DNA of 64,000 nucleotides from Flavobacteriaceae bacterium S0862 (GTDB taxonomy: Bacteria > Bacteroidota > Bacteroidia > Flavobacteriales > Flavobacteriaceae): the NCBI GenBank assembly GCA_023015825.1, contig JALKAW010000004.1, positions 1 to 64,000 on the forward strand. The letters run 5' to 3'. The notes below the pieces were generated by a model. The model was not told where the DNA came from. It did not search any database and worked only from the letters and a program-made list of their open reading frames with translations. The first letter of the stretch is position 1, and each line of letters begins with the position of its first letter. Both the position numbers and the translations under genes were made by a program. Positions 49,271 to 58,874 of the stretch are shown here, one piece after another.

Positions 49271-50362
49271 ATGAAAACGAATCTGAAATACATTTTAGTA
49301 TCTTTTTTCTTTATATTTTCCATCTCCGTTTTTTCTCAAAAATCAACAGATAAATTTGTAGTTGTACTAGATGCAGGGCACGGAGGTAAAGACCCAGGAA
49401 ATATTGGAAATGGTTATAGAGAAAAAAATATTGCTCTTAAAATAATTCTCCTAGTTGGCAAAGAATTAGAAAAGCATGATAATATTAAAGTTATTTATAC
49501 ACGCAAAACCGATGTATATTTAGAGTTACATGAGAGAGCTGCTATTGCTAACAAAGCTAATGCAGATTTGTTCGTGTCAGTACATTGTGATTCTTGGACT
49601 AAAAGTAGTGTATCTGGTGCTTCCACATTTGTACTTGGTCTACATATGAATAAAGCCAACCTTGAAATAGCAAAAAAAGAAAACTCTGTTATCTTTTTAG
49701 AAGAGAATTATGAAGAAAAATATGAAGGATTTGATCCAAACTCTCCGGAATCATTAATTGGATTGACTTTAATGCAAGAAGATTATTTAGACCAAAGTAT
49801 ATTATTAGCTAAATATGTACAGGATAATTTTGTGCAAAAGTTAAATCGAAAAAATAGAGGCGTAAAACAGGCAGGTTTTTGGGTGTTGCACAATACATAC
49901 ATGCCCAGTATATTAGTTGAAACAGGTTTTCTAACAAATAAAAGTGAAGGTGCCTATTTAAATTCTAAAAAAGGACAGGAAGCAATGGCTGAAGCTATTA
50001 AAAAAGGTGTTTTGTCATATAAAAATAATTTAAGCAGTGGGTTGAGTTCAGTTTCAATTGTTTTGGAAAATCCAGAAAATGAAGAGGAATTAAATTCTGA
50101 TATTACATTCAAAGTTCAAATAGCAGCCGGAGCACGAAAACTAGAAACAAAACCCTATAATTTTAAAGGATTAAGAGACGTAACATCTGAAAGTATTGGT
50201 AATGGTTACAAATATTTTTATGGAGAAACTTCTAATTACGATGATATTAAGAGACACAAAGAAGAAGCTTTAGAAAAAGGTTATACAAGCTGTTTTATTG
50301 TCGCTTACAAAAATGGTGAGCGCATAGATATTAAGGAGGCTTTAAAAACTATTTCAAATTAA
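49271..50362 (+). CDS. N-acetylmuramoyl-L-alanine amidase (amidase_3) with SPOR-like tail
   Basis: 363 residues with a signal peptide (about 1-22, ending VFSQ). The catalytic amidase_3 domain (30-255) has the zinc ligands in VVLDAGHGGKDPG (His), YREKNIAL (Glu) and FVSVHCD (His), plus the catalytic glutamate in SILVETGFLTN. It cleaves the amide bond between muramic acid and the peptide during daughter-cell separation. Residues 275-363 (FKVQIAAGARKLE and IVAYKNGERI) resemble a SPOR domain, which binds naked glycan at the division site. First gene of the run with the mlaD-like gene 52 bases later. Confidence 0.92.
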   Translation: MKTNLKYILVSFFFIFSISVFSQKSTDKFVVVLDAGHGGKDPGNIGNGYREKNIALKIILLVGKELEKHDNIKVIYTRKTDVYLELHERAAIANKANADLFVSVHCDSWTKSSVSGASTFVLGLHMNKANLEIAKKENSVIFLEENYEEKYEGFDPNSPESLIGLTLMQEDYLDQSILLAKYVQDNFVQKLNRKNRGVKQAGFWVLHNTYMPSILVETGFLTNKSEGAYLNSKKGQEAMAEAIKKGVLSYKNNLSSGLSSVSIVLENPENEEELNSDITFKVQIAAGARKLETKPYNFKGLRDVTSESIGNGYKYFYGETSNYDDIKRHKEEALEKGYTSCFIVAYKNGERIDIKEALKTISN

Positions 50363-50413
50363 GGCTTTATTTAAATTAATTGCTAATTTTGTGTTTAATC
50401 AAAAAGAATAATA

Positions 50414-51346
50414 TTGAAAATCACTAGAGAAGTAAAAACGGCAGTCTTAGTCATTAGTGGATTGTTACTCATTGTATATTTATTCAATTATTTAAAAGGT
50501 GAAAACCTATTAGATTCTTCCCGTACCTTTTATGCAGTTTACGATAATGTTGAAGGGTTAGCACCATCGGCTCCTGTTACCATTAGCGGAAATGTTGTTG
50601 GTAAGGTTCAAGAAATAGTATTTACCGAAGATGGTTCAGGAAAGCTTCAACTTAAACTTATGATAGATAATGATTTTCAGTTTTCAAAAAACAGTAAAGC
50701 TCAAATTTATGAAACTGGTCTTATTGGAGGGAAAGCTGTAGCTATAGTACTCGCTAATGACGATTCGGAAACTGCTGTAGATGGTGATTTCTTGGAGGGT
50801 TCCATTAAAGCTGGTTTAACAGAGTTGGTAAACCAAAAACTCACACCGTTACAAGGAAAAATTGAAAATGTGATGGTAAGTGCAGACTCACTTCTTGGAA
50901 ACATTAACGATGTGTTTGACAAACAGACCAAAACCAACTTAAAAAGTAGCATTACAAGCTTAAACGAAACAATTTTATCATTTAAAAACACGTCTAATTC
51001 AATTAATAGTTTAATTGCGAATAATAAAGAAAAAATAGACAGCACCATTACAAGTTTTGAAAGCACATCTACTAATTTAGCTTCGTTAACTGATGAAATA
51101 GCTAAGGCAAATCTAGGTCAAACCATTACAGAATTACAAACAACCATTGATAGCTTTAAAAATATATTATCAAGTATAGAAAAGGGTGAAGGTTCTATGG
51201 GAAAACTTATGAAAGAAGATGGCTTGTACAATAATATTGAAGGAGCTACTAAAGAACTTGAAGAACTACTAAGAGATATTAAGCTGCATCCAAAACGTTA
51301 TTTTAGAATTCTTTCCAAAAAAGAAATTCCTTATAGCGAAAACTAA
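50414..51346 (+). CDS. MlaD-family (MCE domain) lipid-transport protein, TTG start
   Basis: 310 residues beginning MKITREVKTAVLVISGLLLI, from a TTG at 50414; homologues start with the same MKI motif, and no ATG is available nearby, so TTG is likely real. One N-terminal membrane helix, the MCE domain (about 38-120, VEGLAPSAPVTISGN), and a coiled-coil-like helical tail (150-290). It would work with an MlaE/MlaF ABC transporter in retrograde phospholipid transport. Such partners are not in this window. It forms a unit with the amidase upstream and iron-sulfur genes downstream (23 bases). Confidence 0.88.
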   Translation: MKITREVKTAVLVISGLLLIVYLFNYLKGENLLDSSRTFYAVYDNVEGLAPSAPVTISGNVVGKVQEIVFTEDGSGKLQLKLMIDNDFQFSKNSKAQIYETGLIGGKAVAIVLANDDSETAVDGDFLEGSIKAGLTELVNQKLTPLQGKIENVMVSADSLLGNINDVFDKQTKTNLKSSITSLNETILSFKNTSNSINSLIANNKEKIDSTITSFESTSTNLASLTDEIAKANLGQTITELQTTIDSFKNILSSIEKGEGSMGKLMKEDGLYNNIEGATKELEELLRDIKLHPKRYFRILSKKEIPYSEN

Positions 51347-51369
51347 TACACTTTATAAATCAATCAACT

Positions 51370-52680
51370 ATGAATTATTTACCAAACATACTTTTTGCAA
51401 TCGCATTAGTTATTGGTATTGGATATTTTGTTAGAAATGTTCAAAAGCTTATTCGTAATATAAAATTGGGGAAAGATGTTGATGTTAGCGATAACAAATC
51501 ACAACGCCTTAAAAATATGATTAACATTGCGCTTGGACAAAGTAAAATGGTACGTCGTCCAATAGCTGGATTTTTACACGTTATTGTTTATGTTGGGTTT
51601 GTTATTATCAATATAGAAGTGTTGGAAATAATAATTGATGGTTTATTTGGCACACATCGTATCTTCTCAGGTATCGGTAATTTATATGGTGTTTTAATTG
51701 GAAGCTTTGAAATTCTAGCTGTATTGGTTTTGATTTCAGTAGTAGTATTTTGGGCAAGAAGAAATATAATTAAGATAAAACGCTTTTGGAATAGTGAAAT
51801 GACAAGTTGGCCAAAAAATGATGCTAATTACATTTTATACTTTGAAATGGTATTGATGTCGTTGTTTTTAATTATGAATGCAACTGACACATCATTTCAG
51901 ACGATGGATTCAGGAAACATTATAAGTCAATATATAGCGCCATGGTTTAGTGGATTGTCTGAAAACAGCTTACACTTATTAGAAAGAACAGCATGGTGGA
52001 TTCATATATTAGGAATATTAGTATTCCTAAACTATCTATATTTTTCAAAGCATCTACACATATTATTAGCGTTTCCAAATACGTATTATGCAAGTACCAA
52101 ACCAAAAGGGCAATTGGATAATTTAGAGTCTGTCACAAAAGAAGTGATGCTCATGATGGATCCAAATGCAGATCCTTTTGCAGCACCTCAAGAAACAGAT
52201 ACCGATGAAGAAGTGCCAGAAAAATTTGGAGCCAGCGATGTCACTGATTTAAATTGGACACAGTTGTTAAGTGCTTATACATGTACAGAGTGTGGTCGTT
52301 GTACCTCATCTTGTCCAGCAAATTTAACAGGAAAAAAATTGTCTCCTCGTAAAATAATGATGGATACTAGAGACAGATTAGAGGAGGTTGGAAAAAACAT
52401 AGATGCTAATAAAGGTGAATTTAATAATGATGGCAAGCAGTTACTAGGTGATTATATCACTAAAGAAGAACTTTGGGCTTGTACCACTTGTAATGCTTGT
52501 GTTGAAGAATGTCCAGTAAGTATCAGTCCTTTATCTATTATTATGGATATGAGACGTTACTTGGTTATGGAAGAATCGGCAGCTCCAACAGAGTTAAATA
52601 ATATGATGACCAATATTGAGAATAATGGTGCTCCATGGCCTTATAATCAAATGGATAGGCTAAATTGGAAAGACGAATAA
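51370..52680 (+). CDS. Membrane-bound (Fe-S)-binding protein, HdrC/LutB-like
   Basis: 436 residues. An N-terminal membrane half has four to five helices (about 1-235), then a soluble ferredoxin part with two 4Fe-4S motifs, CTECGRCTSSCPANLTG and CTTCNACVEECPVSI (about 306 and 372). Together with the next gene it resembles a two-subunit heterodisulfide reductase-like or glycolate/lactate oxidase module. It probably passes electrons into the quinone pool. 12 bases separate the two genes. Confidence 0.87.
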   Translation: MNYLPNILFAIALVIGIGYFVRNVQKLIRNIKLGKDVDVSDNKSQRLKNMINIALGQSKMVRRPIAGFLHVIVYVGFVIINIEVLEIIIDGLFGTHRIFSGIGNLYGVLIGSFEILAVLVLISVVVFWARRNIIKIKRFWNSEMTSWPKNDANYILYFEMVLMSLFLIMNATDTSFQTMDSGNIISQYIAPWFSGLSENSLHLLERTAWWIHILGILVFLNYLYFSKHLHILLAFPNTYYASTKPKGQLDNLESVTKEVMLMMDPNADPFAAPQETDTDEEVPEKFGASDVTDLNWTQLLSAYTCTECGRCTSSCPANLTGKKLSPRKIMMDTRDRLEEVGKNIDANKGEFNNDGKQLLGDYITKEELWACTTCNACVEECPVSISPLSIIMDMRRYLVMEESAAPTELNNMMTNIENNGAPWPYNQMDRLNWKDE

Positions 52681-52692
52681 ATTAAATTTGAA

Positions 52693-53481
52693 ATGAATCT
52701 CAAAGTACCAACAATGGCAGAATGTATCGCTGAAGGCAGACAACCTGAAATTTTATTTTGGGTAGGTTCAGCTGGAAGTTATGATGATCGTGCTAAAAAA
52801 ATAACTAAGGCTTTTGTAAAATTGCTAAATACTGCAAACATTGATTTTGCAGTATTGGGTACGGAAGAAAGTTGTACTGGTGATGCTGCTAAACGTGCTG
52901 GGAATGAATTTTTATTTCAAATGCAAGCAGTAACCAATATAGAAATACTAAATGCTTACGAAGTAAAAAAAATAGTGACAGCTTGTCCTCATTCTTTCAA
53001 TACGCTAAAAAATGAATATCCTTCTCTTGGAGGAAATTATGAAGTGTTCCATCATACCCAGTATTTGCATCAGTTAATTAAAGATGGGCGATTAAAGATA
53101 ACCACAAATCCTTTTAAAGATAAACGTATTACTTTTCATGACCCTTGTTATTTAGGAAGAGCCAATGAGGTTTACGAAGCACCTCGCGAACTTTTAAAAG
53201 AGCTTGGAGTAGAATTAGTTGAAATGAAGCGTAACAAACGTACCGCTCTTTGTTGTGGAGCTGGTGGCGCACAAATGTTTAAAGAACCTGAAAGGGGTGA
53301 TAAAGATGTGAATGTATTGCGTACTGAAGATGCGTTGCAAACCAATGCAGAAGTTATTGCTACTGGTTGCCCTTATTGTAATACTATGATGACTGATGGT
53401 GTTAAGTTTAAAGAAAAAGAAACAGACGTTAAGGTATTAGATGTTGCCGAATTGTTGGCAGCGGATAATCAAGATTTATAA
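52693..53481 (+). CDS. (Fe-S)-binding protein with CCG domains, LutA/GlcF/HdrB-like
   Basis: 262 residues. Two CCG motifs are visible: CPHSFNTLKNEYP with HHTQYL, then HDPCYLGR, and CCGAGGAQMF (about 195) with CPYC later. Such CCG domains bind noncubane [4Fe-4S] clusters in HdrB and in LutA/GlcF. It pairs with the membrane subunit before it and makes an electron-transfer or thiol-disulfide enzyme. The substrate cannot be inferred. Only 3 bases separate it from the next gene. Confidence 0.87.
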   Translation: MNLKVPTMAECIAEGRQPEILFWVGSAGSYDDRAKKITKAFVKLLNTANIDFAVLGTEESCTGDAAKRAGNEFLFQMQAVTNIEILNAYEVKKIVTACPHSFNTLKNEYPSLGGNYEVFHHTQYLHQLIKDGRLKITTNPFKDKRITFHDPCYLGRANEVYEAPRELLKELGVELVEMKRNKRTALCCGAGGAQMFKEPERGDKDVNVLRTEDALQTNAEVIATGCPYCNTMMTDGVKFKEKETDVKVLDVAELLAADNQDL

Positions 53482-53484
53482 GAA

Positions 53485-53970
53485 ATGCTAGTAGATTTTA
53501 ACACATTGCCAGAAACCTCTAGAGTTTGGATATACCAAGCTAATCGCTCATTTACCGAACAAGAAATAGAAGAAATTAGTTCTAAGTTAGATACGTTTAT
53601 TGAAAAATGGACAGCACATGGAGGTGATTTACATTCTGGTTATGAGATTAAATATAAGCGATTTATAGTAATTGGTTTAAATCAAAACTTAAACTTAGCA
53701 ACGGGCTGCTCAATTGATGCCTCGGTACATTTTATCCAGCAATTAGAAAAGGAATACAATGTCGATTTAATGGACAAAATGAATGTATCATATAAGCAAG
53801 GCGAGTTTATAGCATATAAGCCTTTAACTGACTTTCGGAAAATGGCAAAAGACAAAGCAGTTTCCAAAAACACAATTGTATTTAATAATTTGGTAGCCAA
53901 TAAAGCAGAGTACCAAGAAAACTGGGAAGTTCCTGCAAGTGAAAGTTGGCATAGTCGTTTTTTAAATTAA
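53485..53970 (+). CDS. Conserved protein, often labelled ABC transporter ATPase but without its motifs
   Basis: 161 residues with no Walker A or ABC signature, so the name found in databases would be misleading. The sequence has WTAHGGDLHSGYEIKYKRFIV, then INCSIDASVHFIQQLEKEYN-like (GCSIDASVHFIQ) and is cytosolic. Small conserved flavobacterial protein of unknown function that follows the iron-sulfur gene pair at 3 bases, so it may help maturation or function of that module. This link is positional only. Confidence 0.75.
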   Translation: MLVDFNTLPETSRVWIYQANRSFTEQEIEEISSKLDTFIEKWTAHGGDLHSGYEIKYKRFIVIGLNQNLNLATGCSIDASVHFIQQLEKEYNVDLMDKMNVSYKQGEFIAYKPLTDFRKMAKDKAVSKNTIVFNNLVANKAEYQENWEVPASESWHSRFLN

Positions 53971-54101
53971 AATTTTAACCATTGTTAATTACCTTGGTTA
54001 TAAATCTATCTTAAAGTTTTTTATTCTTAGTCGTAAAAATGCTATTTTGGCATAGTTTTTCGTTTTCCATATAAATATGGATCATTAATTAATCCCAAAC
54101 T

Positions 54102-57014
54102 ATGCGAAATATAACTTTACTATTGCTTTTTACAAGTGTACTAGTTTCTGCACAAATCAATCATCCATTGGCAACAAAAGATTACGAAGCCCAAGAAAAA
54201 TGGGTAGATAGTGTTTATAATTCAATGACCATGAAAGAAAAAATTGGTCAACTGTATATGCCAATGGTTTTTTCTAGTCAGACGGATAAAGAACATGAAG
54301 AAATTATTAGACAAATTAAAGAGAATAATATAGGTGGTATTATTTTTTCAAAAGGAGGTCCAATACGACAAGCTAAATTAACCAATGAATATCAAGCTAC
54401 TTCTAAATTGCCAATGCTCATTAGTATGGATGCAGAATGGGGTTTGGGAATGAGGCTAGACTCAACTGTAAGTTTTCCGTGGAATATGACGCTTGGAGCA
54501 ATAAAAAACAATAAGCTTATAAGGCAAACGGGGTATAATATTGGTGAACATTGTAAGCGATTGGGTGTTCATTTTAATTTTGCGCCTGTTGTAGATATTA
54601 ATACAAATCCAAAAAACCCAATCATTGGAAATCGTTCTTTTGGTGAAGATCGTGATAATGTCACTCATAAATCATTAGCCTTTATGGAAGGCATGCAAGA
54701 AGCTGGAGTATTGGCATCTGCAAAGCATTTCCCTGGCCATGGTGATACTGAGGCAGATTCACATAAAACACTTCCCACCATAAGTTTTAGTGAGCAACGA
54801 ATTGATTCAGTAGAATTATATCCTTATAAAAAACTAATTAAAAGTAACCTGGCAAGTGTGATGGTAGCACATTTGAATATTCCAAGTTTAGAAGCAAAAG
54901 ATGGATTTCCATCGACACTATCAAAAAATATTGTTACAAATATTCTTAAAGAGAAATTACAATTTAAAGGGTTAATATTTACCGACGCCTTAAATATGAA
55001 AGGTGCTTCAAATTTCAGCAAATCTGAAGATGTCGATTTAGCAGCCTTTAAAGCAGGAAATGATATGCTTTTAATTTCTGGGGATATTGGTAAAGGAATT
55101 GATAAACTTACAGAAGCATATAACAAAGGGGATATTACAGAAGAGCGTTTAGCGCATTCGGTAAAAAAAATATTAATGGCAAAGTACAAAGTAGGACTCA
55201 ATAATTACAAACCAATTGAGACAACAAATTTGGTTGAAGACCTTAACCGTCTGCAAGATGATTTGTTGAATGAAATACTTATGGAAAATGCATTAACAGT
55301 AGTAAAAAACAGTACTAAATTATTACCTTTTCGTCAGTTAGAAAATAAGTCAATAGCGTATGTAAAACTTGGAGGTGATCAGGGTTCAGTATTTTTGAAT
55401 GAACTAAAAAAATATGCTAAAGTCCATGAAATAAGTGCGGCAAATCTTGATGACCTTATTTCAAAGCTCAATAATTACAATACAGTTATCGTTGGGTTTC
55501 ATAAATCAAATAAAAGTCCTTGGGAAAGCTATAAGTTTTCAAATCAAGAACTGGTTTGGCTATATGAAATAGCCAGAACTAATACTACAATTTTATCTGT
55601 GTTTGCAAAGCCTTATGCACTATTAGATTTAAAAACCAATGAAAACCTTGAAAGTATTCTAGTTGCTTATCAAAATAGCGATGTTGCACAACAAAAAGCA
55701 GCGCAACTAATATTTGGTGCTCTTCCTGCAAAAGGTGTTTTACCAGTAACTTCTGGTGAGGAATTTAAAGTTGGAGATGGGATCCATTTTTCATCTTTAA
55801 GTAGATTGGGTTATAGCTTACCAGAAAGCGTAGGTATGAATTCTCATAAACTTGCTAAATTAGATTCAGTGGCACAATATGCTATAGACTCCACAATGAC
55901 TCCAGGTATACAATTGTTAGTAGCAAGAAAAGGAAAGGTTATTTATAATAAGAACTTTGGAAGGCATACATATCAAGGAAAACAAAAAGTAAGATTTACA
56001 GATATTTACGATATTGCTTCGTTAACCAAGATAGTCGCTACATTGCCACTGGTTATGGAATTAGAAGAAAAAGGGATTATTTCTTTAGATAGTAAATTAT
56101 CTAATTTGCTACCAGAATTTAAAGGGACTAACAAAGAAAATGTGACTATTAAGCAAATGCTTTCTCACTATGCACAATTAAAACCTTGGATTCCTTTTTA
56201 TGTATCTACTTTAGACTCAGTCACTAAAAAACCTGATGCAAAATATTATAGAAGAAAAATAAGCAAGGGTTTTGATATTGAAGTTGCTAATAAATTGTTT
56301 TTAAGAACTGACTATCAAGATTCTATTCAAGGAATTATTAAGGAGAGTGATATGTTATCTCGATTAAGATATCGTTACAGCGATTTACCTTATTATATTT
56401 TAAAGAAATTTATTGAAAGACATTACGAACAACCTTTGGATAAATTGGTGCAACAGCGTTTCTACAAATCTATAGGAGCTAATTATACAACGTATAAGCC
56501 TAGAGAAAGGTTTAGTAAAACGCAGATTGTGCCAAGTGAAATTGATAATTATTATAGATATCAAGAAGTACATGGCTATGTGCATGATATGGGAGCTGCA
56601 ATGCAAAATGGAGTAGGTGGTCACGCAGGTGTTTTTAGCAATGCCAATGATATCGCAAAGATTATGCAAATGTATTTACAAAAAGGATTTTATGGAGGTC
56701 ATCGCTATTTTAGAAGTGAAACACTCGATAAGTTTAATGAATGCTATTTCTGCGAAAGTGATAATAGAAGAGGCATTGGTTTTGATAAACCTCAATTAGG
56801 TGACGATGGGCCAACATGTGGTTGCGTATCCATGACAAGTTTTGGTCATTCAGGTTTTACTGGAACTTATGCTTGGGCAGATCCTGAAGAAGAAATTGTA
56901 TATGTATTTATGGCAAATAGAACCTATCCAACATCCATAAATGGAAATAAATTATTAAAAGAAAATATTAGAACCGAAATACAACGATTGATTTACGAAG
57001 CCATTGAAGAATAA
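54102..57014 (+). CDS. GH3 (NagZ-like) glycosidase fused to a beta-lactamase-fold serine hydrolase
   Basis: 970 residues with a signal peptide ending VSA. The GH3 domain (about 30-400) has the NagZ-type KHFPGHGDTEADSHKTLP (about 206) and the nucleophile aspartate in IFTDALNMKG (about 294). A GH3 C-terminal-like domain (about 410-560) follows. The last 380 residues are a class C beta-lactamase fold with SLTK (catalytic serine, about 638), RYSD in place of the usual YxN, and HSGFTGT (about 910). It probably cleaves muropeptide sugars outside or in the periplasm; the second domain may act on peptides or D-amino-acid esters. Such fusions are known in Bacteroidota. bshA starts 4 bases after the stop. 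Confidence 0.9.
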   Translation: MRNITLLLLFTSVLVSAQINHPLATKDYEAQEKWVDSVYNSMTMKEKIGQLYMPMVFSSQTDKEHEEIIRQIKENNIGGIIFSKGGPIRQAKLTNEYQATSKLPMLISMDAEWGLGMRLDSTVSFPWNMTLGAIKNNKLIRQTGYNIGEHCKRLGVHFNFAPVVDINTNPKNPIIGNRSFGEDRDNVTHKSLAFMEGMQEAGVLASAKHFPGHGDTEADSHKTLPTISFSEQRIDSVELYPYKKLIKSNLASVMVAHLNIPSLEAKDGFPSTLSKNIVTNILKEKLQFKGLIFTDALNMKGASNFSKSEDVDLAAFKAGNDMLLISGDIGKGIDKLTEAYNKGDITEERLAHSVKKILMAKYKVGLNNYKPIETTNLVEDLNRLQDDLLNEILMENALTVVKNSTKLLPFRQLENKSIAYVKLGGDQGSVFLNELKKYAKVHEISAANLDDLISKLNNYNTVIVGFHKSNKSPWESYKFSNQELVWLYEIARTNTTILSVFAKPYALLDLKTNENLESILVAYQNSDVAQQKAAQLIFGALPAKGVLPVTSGEEFKVGDGIHFSSLSRLGYSLPESVGMNSHKLAKLDSVAQYAIDSTMTPGIQLLVARKGKVIYNKNFGRHTYQGKQKVRFTDIYDIASLTKIVATLPLVMELEEKGIISLDSKLSNLLPEFKGTNKENVTIKQMLSHYAQLKPWIPFYVSTLDSVTKKPDAKYYRRKISKGFDIEVANKLFLRTDYQDSIQGIIKESDMLSRLRYRYSDLPYYILKKFIERHYEQPLDKLVQQRFYKSIGANYTTYKPRERFSKTQIVPSEIDNYYRYQEVHGYVHDMGAAMQNGVGGHAGVFSNANDIAKIMQMYLQKGFYGGHRYFRSETLDKFNECYFCESDNRRGIGFDKPQLGDDGPTCGCVSMTSFGHSGFTGTYAWADPEEEIVYVFMANRTYPTSINGNKLLKENIRTEIQRLIYEAIEE

Positions 57015-57018
57015 AAAA

Positions 57019-58155
57019 ATGATAATAGGTATAGTTTGCTATCCAACCTTTGGAGGTAGTGGTGTAGTAGCCACAGAATTAGGATTAGAACTATCTAAGC
57101 GAGGACACGAGGTACATTTTATAACCTATAGTCAACCTGTGAGGTTGGATTTATTAAGTCATAATGTACACTTTCATGAAGTAAATGTTCCTGAGTATCC
57201 TTTATTTCATTATCAACCTTATGAGTTAGCTCTTTCAAGTAAATTAGTGGATACAGTAAAACTTCATAACATAGATGTGTTGCATGTACATTATGCTATT
57301 CCACATGCTTATGCTGCTTATATGGCCAAAAAAATGTTGCACGAAGAAGGTATAGAATTGCCAATAGTTACAACACTTCACGGTACAGATATTACGCTTG
57401 TTGGAAGTCACCCATTTTACAAAACTGCAGTTGAATTTAGTATTAACAAATCTGATGCAGTAACCTCAGTGTCTCAAAGTTTAAAAGAAGACACCTTAAG
57501 GTTGTTCAATATTAAAAACGATATACAAGTAGTGCCAAACTTTATTGACCTAGAAAGGCATGTAAATCATTTTACGGATTGCCAACGAGCAATGTTGGCA
57601 AATGAAAATGAAAAGGTGGTTACACATATTAGCAACTTTAGAGAAGTAAAACGAATTGATGATGTTATTCATGTTTTTAACAATATTCAAAAAGAAATAC
57701 CTGCAACACTAATGATGGTTGGTGAAGGTCCAGAAAAAGAACCAGCAGAAAGGCTATGTGAAGAATTAGGAATAGAAGATAAGGTTAAGTTTTTGGGAAA
57801 TAGCAGTGAAATTGATAAAATACTATGCTTTAGTGATTTGTTTTTACTGCCATCTCAAACTGAAAGTTTTGGTTTAGCAGCGTTAGAAGCCATGGCATGT
57901 GGAGTTCCAGTTATATCGAGTAATACAGGAGGAATTCCTGAGGTAAATAAACATGGTATTTCAGGGTACTTGAGTGATGTAGGTGATATTGAAGATATGA
58001 CTACTAATGCATTAAAAATTCTTAAAGATGAAGCTGTCTTAGCTAAGTTTAAGGACAATGCTAAAAGAGAGGCTATGCAATTCGACTTACACGCTATAGT
58101 GCCACATTACGAAGAAATTTATAGGCAAGCACTAACTAGATGTGTTTCCACATAA
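57019..58155 (+). CDS. bshA: N-acetyl-alpha-D-glucosaminyl L-malate synthase BshA
   Basis: 378 residues from the ATG at 57019 (MIIGIVCYPTFGGSGVVATELG); an earlier TTG at 57004 overlaps the previous stop. The GT4 fold is clear: GGSGVVATELG with a donor loop, THLHGTDITLVG-type (TTLHGTDIT), FIDLERH, and ESFGLAALEAMACGVPVISSNTGGIPEV. It transfers GlcNAc from UDP-GlcNAc to L-malate, the first step of bacillithiol synthesis. BshB and BshC are not in this window. Coupled to the GH3 gene by a 4-base gap. Confidence 0.92.
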   Translation: MIIGIVCYPTFGGSGVVATELGLELSKRGHEVHFITYSQPVRLDLLSHNVHFHEVNVPEYPLFHYQPYELALSSKLVDTVKLHNIDVLHVHYAIPHAYAAYMAKKMLHEEGIELPIVTTLHGTDITLVGSHPFYKTAVEFSINKSDAVTSVSQSLKEDTLRLFNIKNDIQVVPNFIDLERHVNHFTDCQRAMLANENEKVVTHISNFREVKRIDDVIHVFNNIQKEIPATLMMVGEGPEKEPAERLCEELGIEDKVKFLGNSSEIDKILCFSDLFLLPSQTESFGLAALEAMACGVPVISSNTGGIPEVNKHGISGYLSDVGDIEDMTTNALKILKDEAVLAKFKDNAKREAMQFDLHAIVPHYEEIYRQALTRCVST

Positions 58156-58184
58156 CAAAAAAAGCACCAACAAGGTGCTTTTAA
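58155..58184. terminator. Bidirectional terminator between bshA and the beta-barrel gene
   Basis: The stem AAAAGCACC pairs with GGTGCTTTT around a 5-base loop with A- and T-runs at the sides. It sits between the two converging genes. Confidence 0.82.
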
Positions 58185-58203
58185 TAGAATTAATGCTAAA
58201 TAT

Positions 58204-58689
58204 TTAGAATTGATAACGTAACCCTAAGGCGATATCAAAATCCAAATCATCATTTATATCTCCAAAGCCAAGTTCTGGTCTAAAGTCTAAAGATATGAGT
58301 AATGGAATATCAAAATCATATTCAATTCCTATATTACCAGCAACTAATAAGGATGTACTACTGTCATCTACTCCAGGTGCTGCATTGTCTAAGCTATAAG
58401 AAGCAAAACCACCACCAATACCAGTATACCAGTTAAAGTTCCCATCAAGCGGCATTACCCATTGGTACAATCCAACAGCTCTTAAAGCACTGTAATTTTT
58501 GCTATCTCTCCAGCCTAGACCAAATTCTAATCTATTTGAGTCACTTAAACCAAGTTGATAGGAAATTTCAGCACCAAAACCATCACTATCGCCTAGTCGT
58601 AATCCTATGGCATGATCGGAGATGTCTTGCGCCTGTGCAGTAAATGCAAACCCAAATAAAGTCAATGATAATAAAAATAATTTTTTCAT
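58204..58689 (-). CDS. Small outer-membrane beta-barrel protein
   Basis: 161 residues with a signal peptide (about 1-20, ending QAQ). After that alternating hydrophobic strands of a beta-barrel are seen (SDGFGAEISYQLGL, RLEFGLGW, WYTGIGGGFASY, ISLDFRPELGFG) ending in aromatic YQF, the usual barrel terminus. It is of the eight-stranded OmpX/OmpW size. Ligand or role unknown. It is transcribed against bshA. Confidence 0.83.
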   Translation of the reverse strand: MKKLFLLSLTLFGFAFTAQAQDISDHAIGLRLGDSDGFGAEISYQLGLSDSNRLEFGLGWRDSKNYSALRAVGLYQWVMPLDGNFNWYTGIGGGFASYSLDNAAPGVDDSSTSLLVAGNIGIEYDFDIPLLISLDFRPELGFGDINDDLDFDIALGLRYQF

Positions 58690-58874
58690 AAGTTTTAAGT
58701 TTTTGTAAAAGTAATTATTTTGATAAAAAATATAAATCTATAACGCTAATATTATACCAATATTGAAATTTGCCAAAAAATCATCAATAAATGTGGCTAA
58801 TAATTAAAATCCATTTTTGTTTCTCTAATAATACAATTACATTAGCGAAACTAACTAATAAGAATACATAATTA

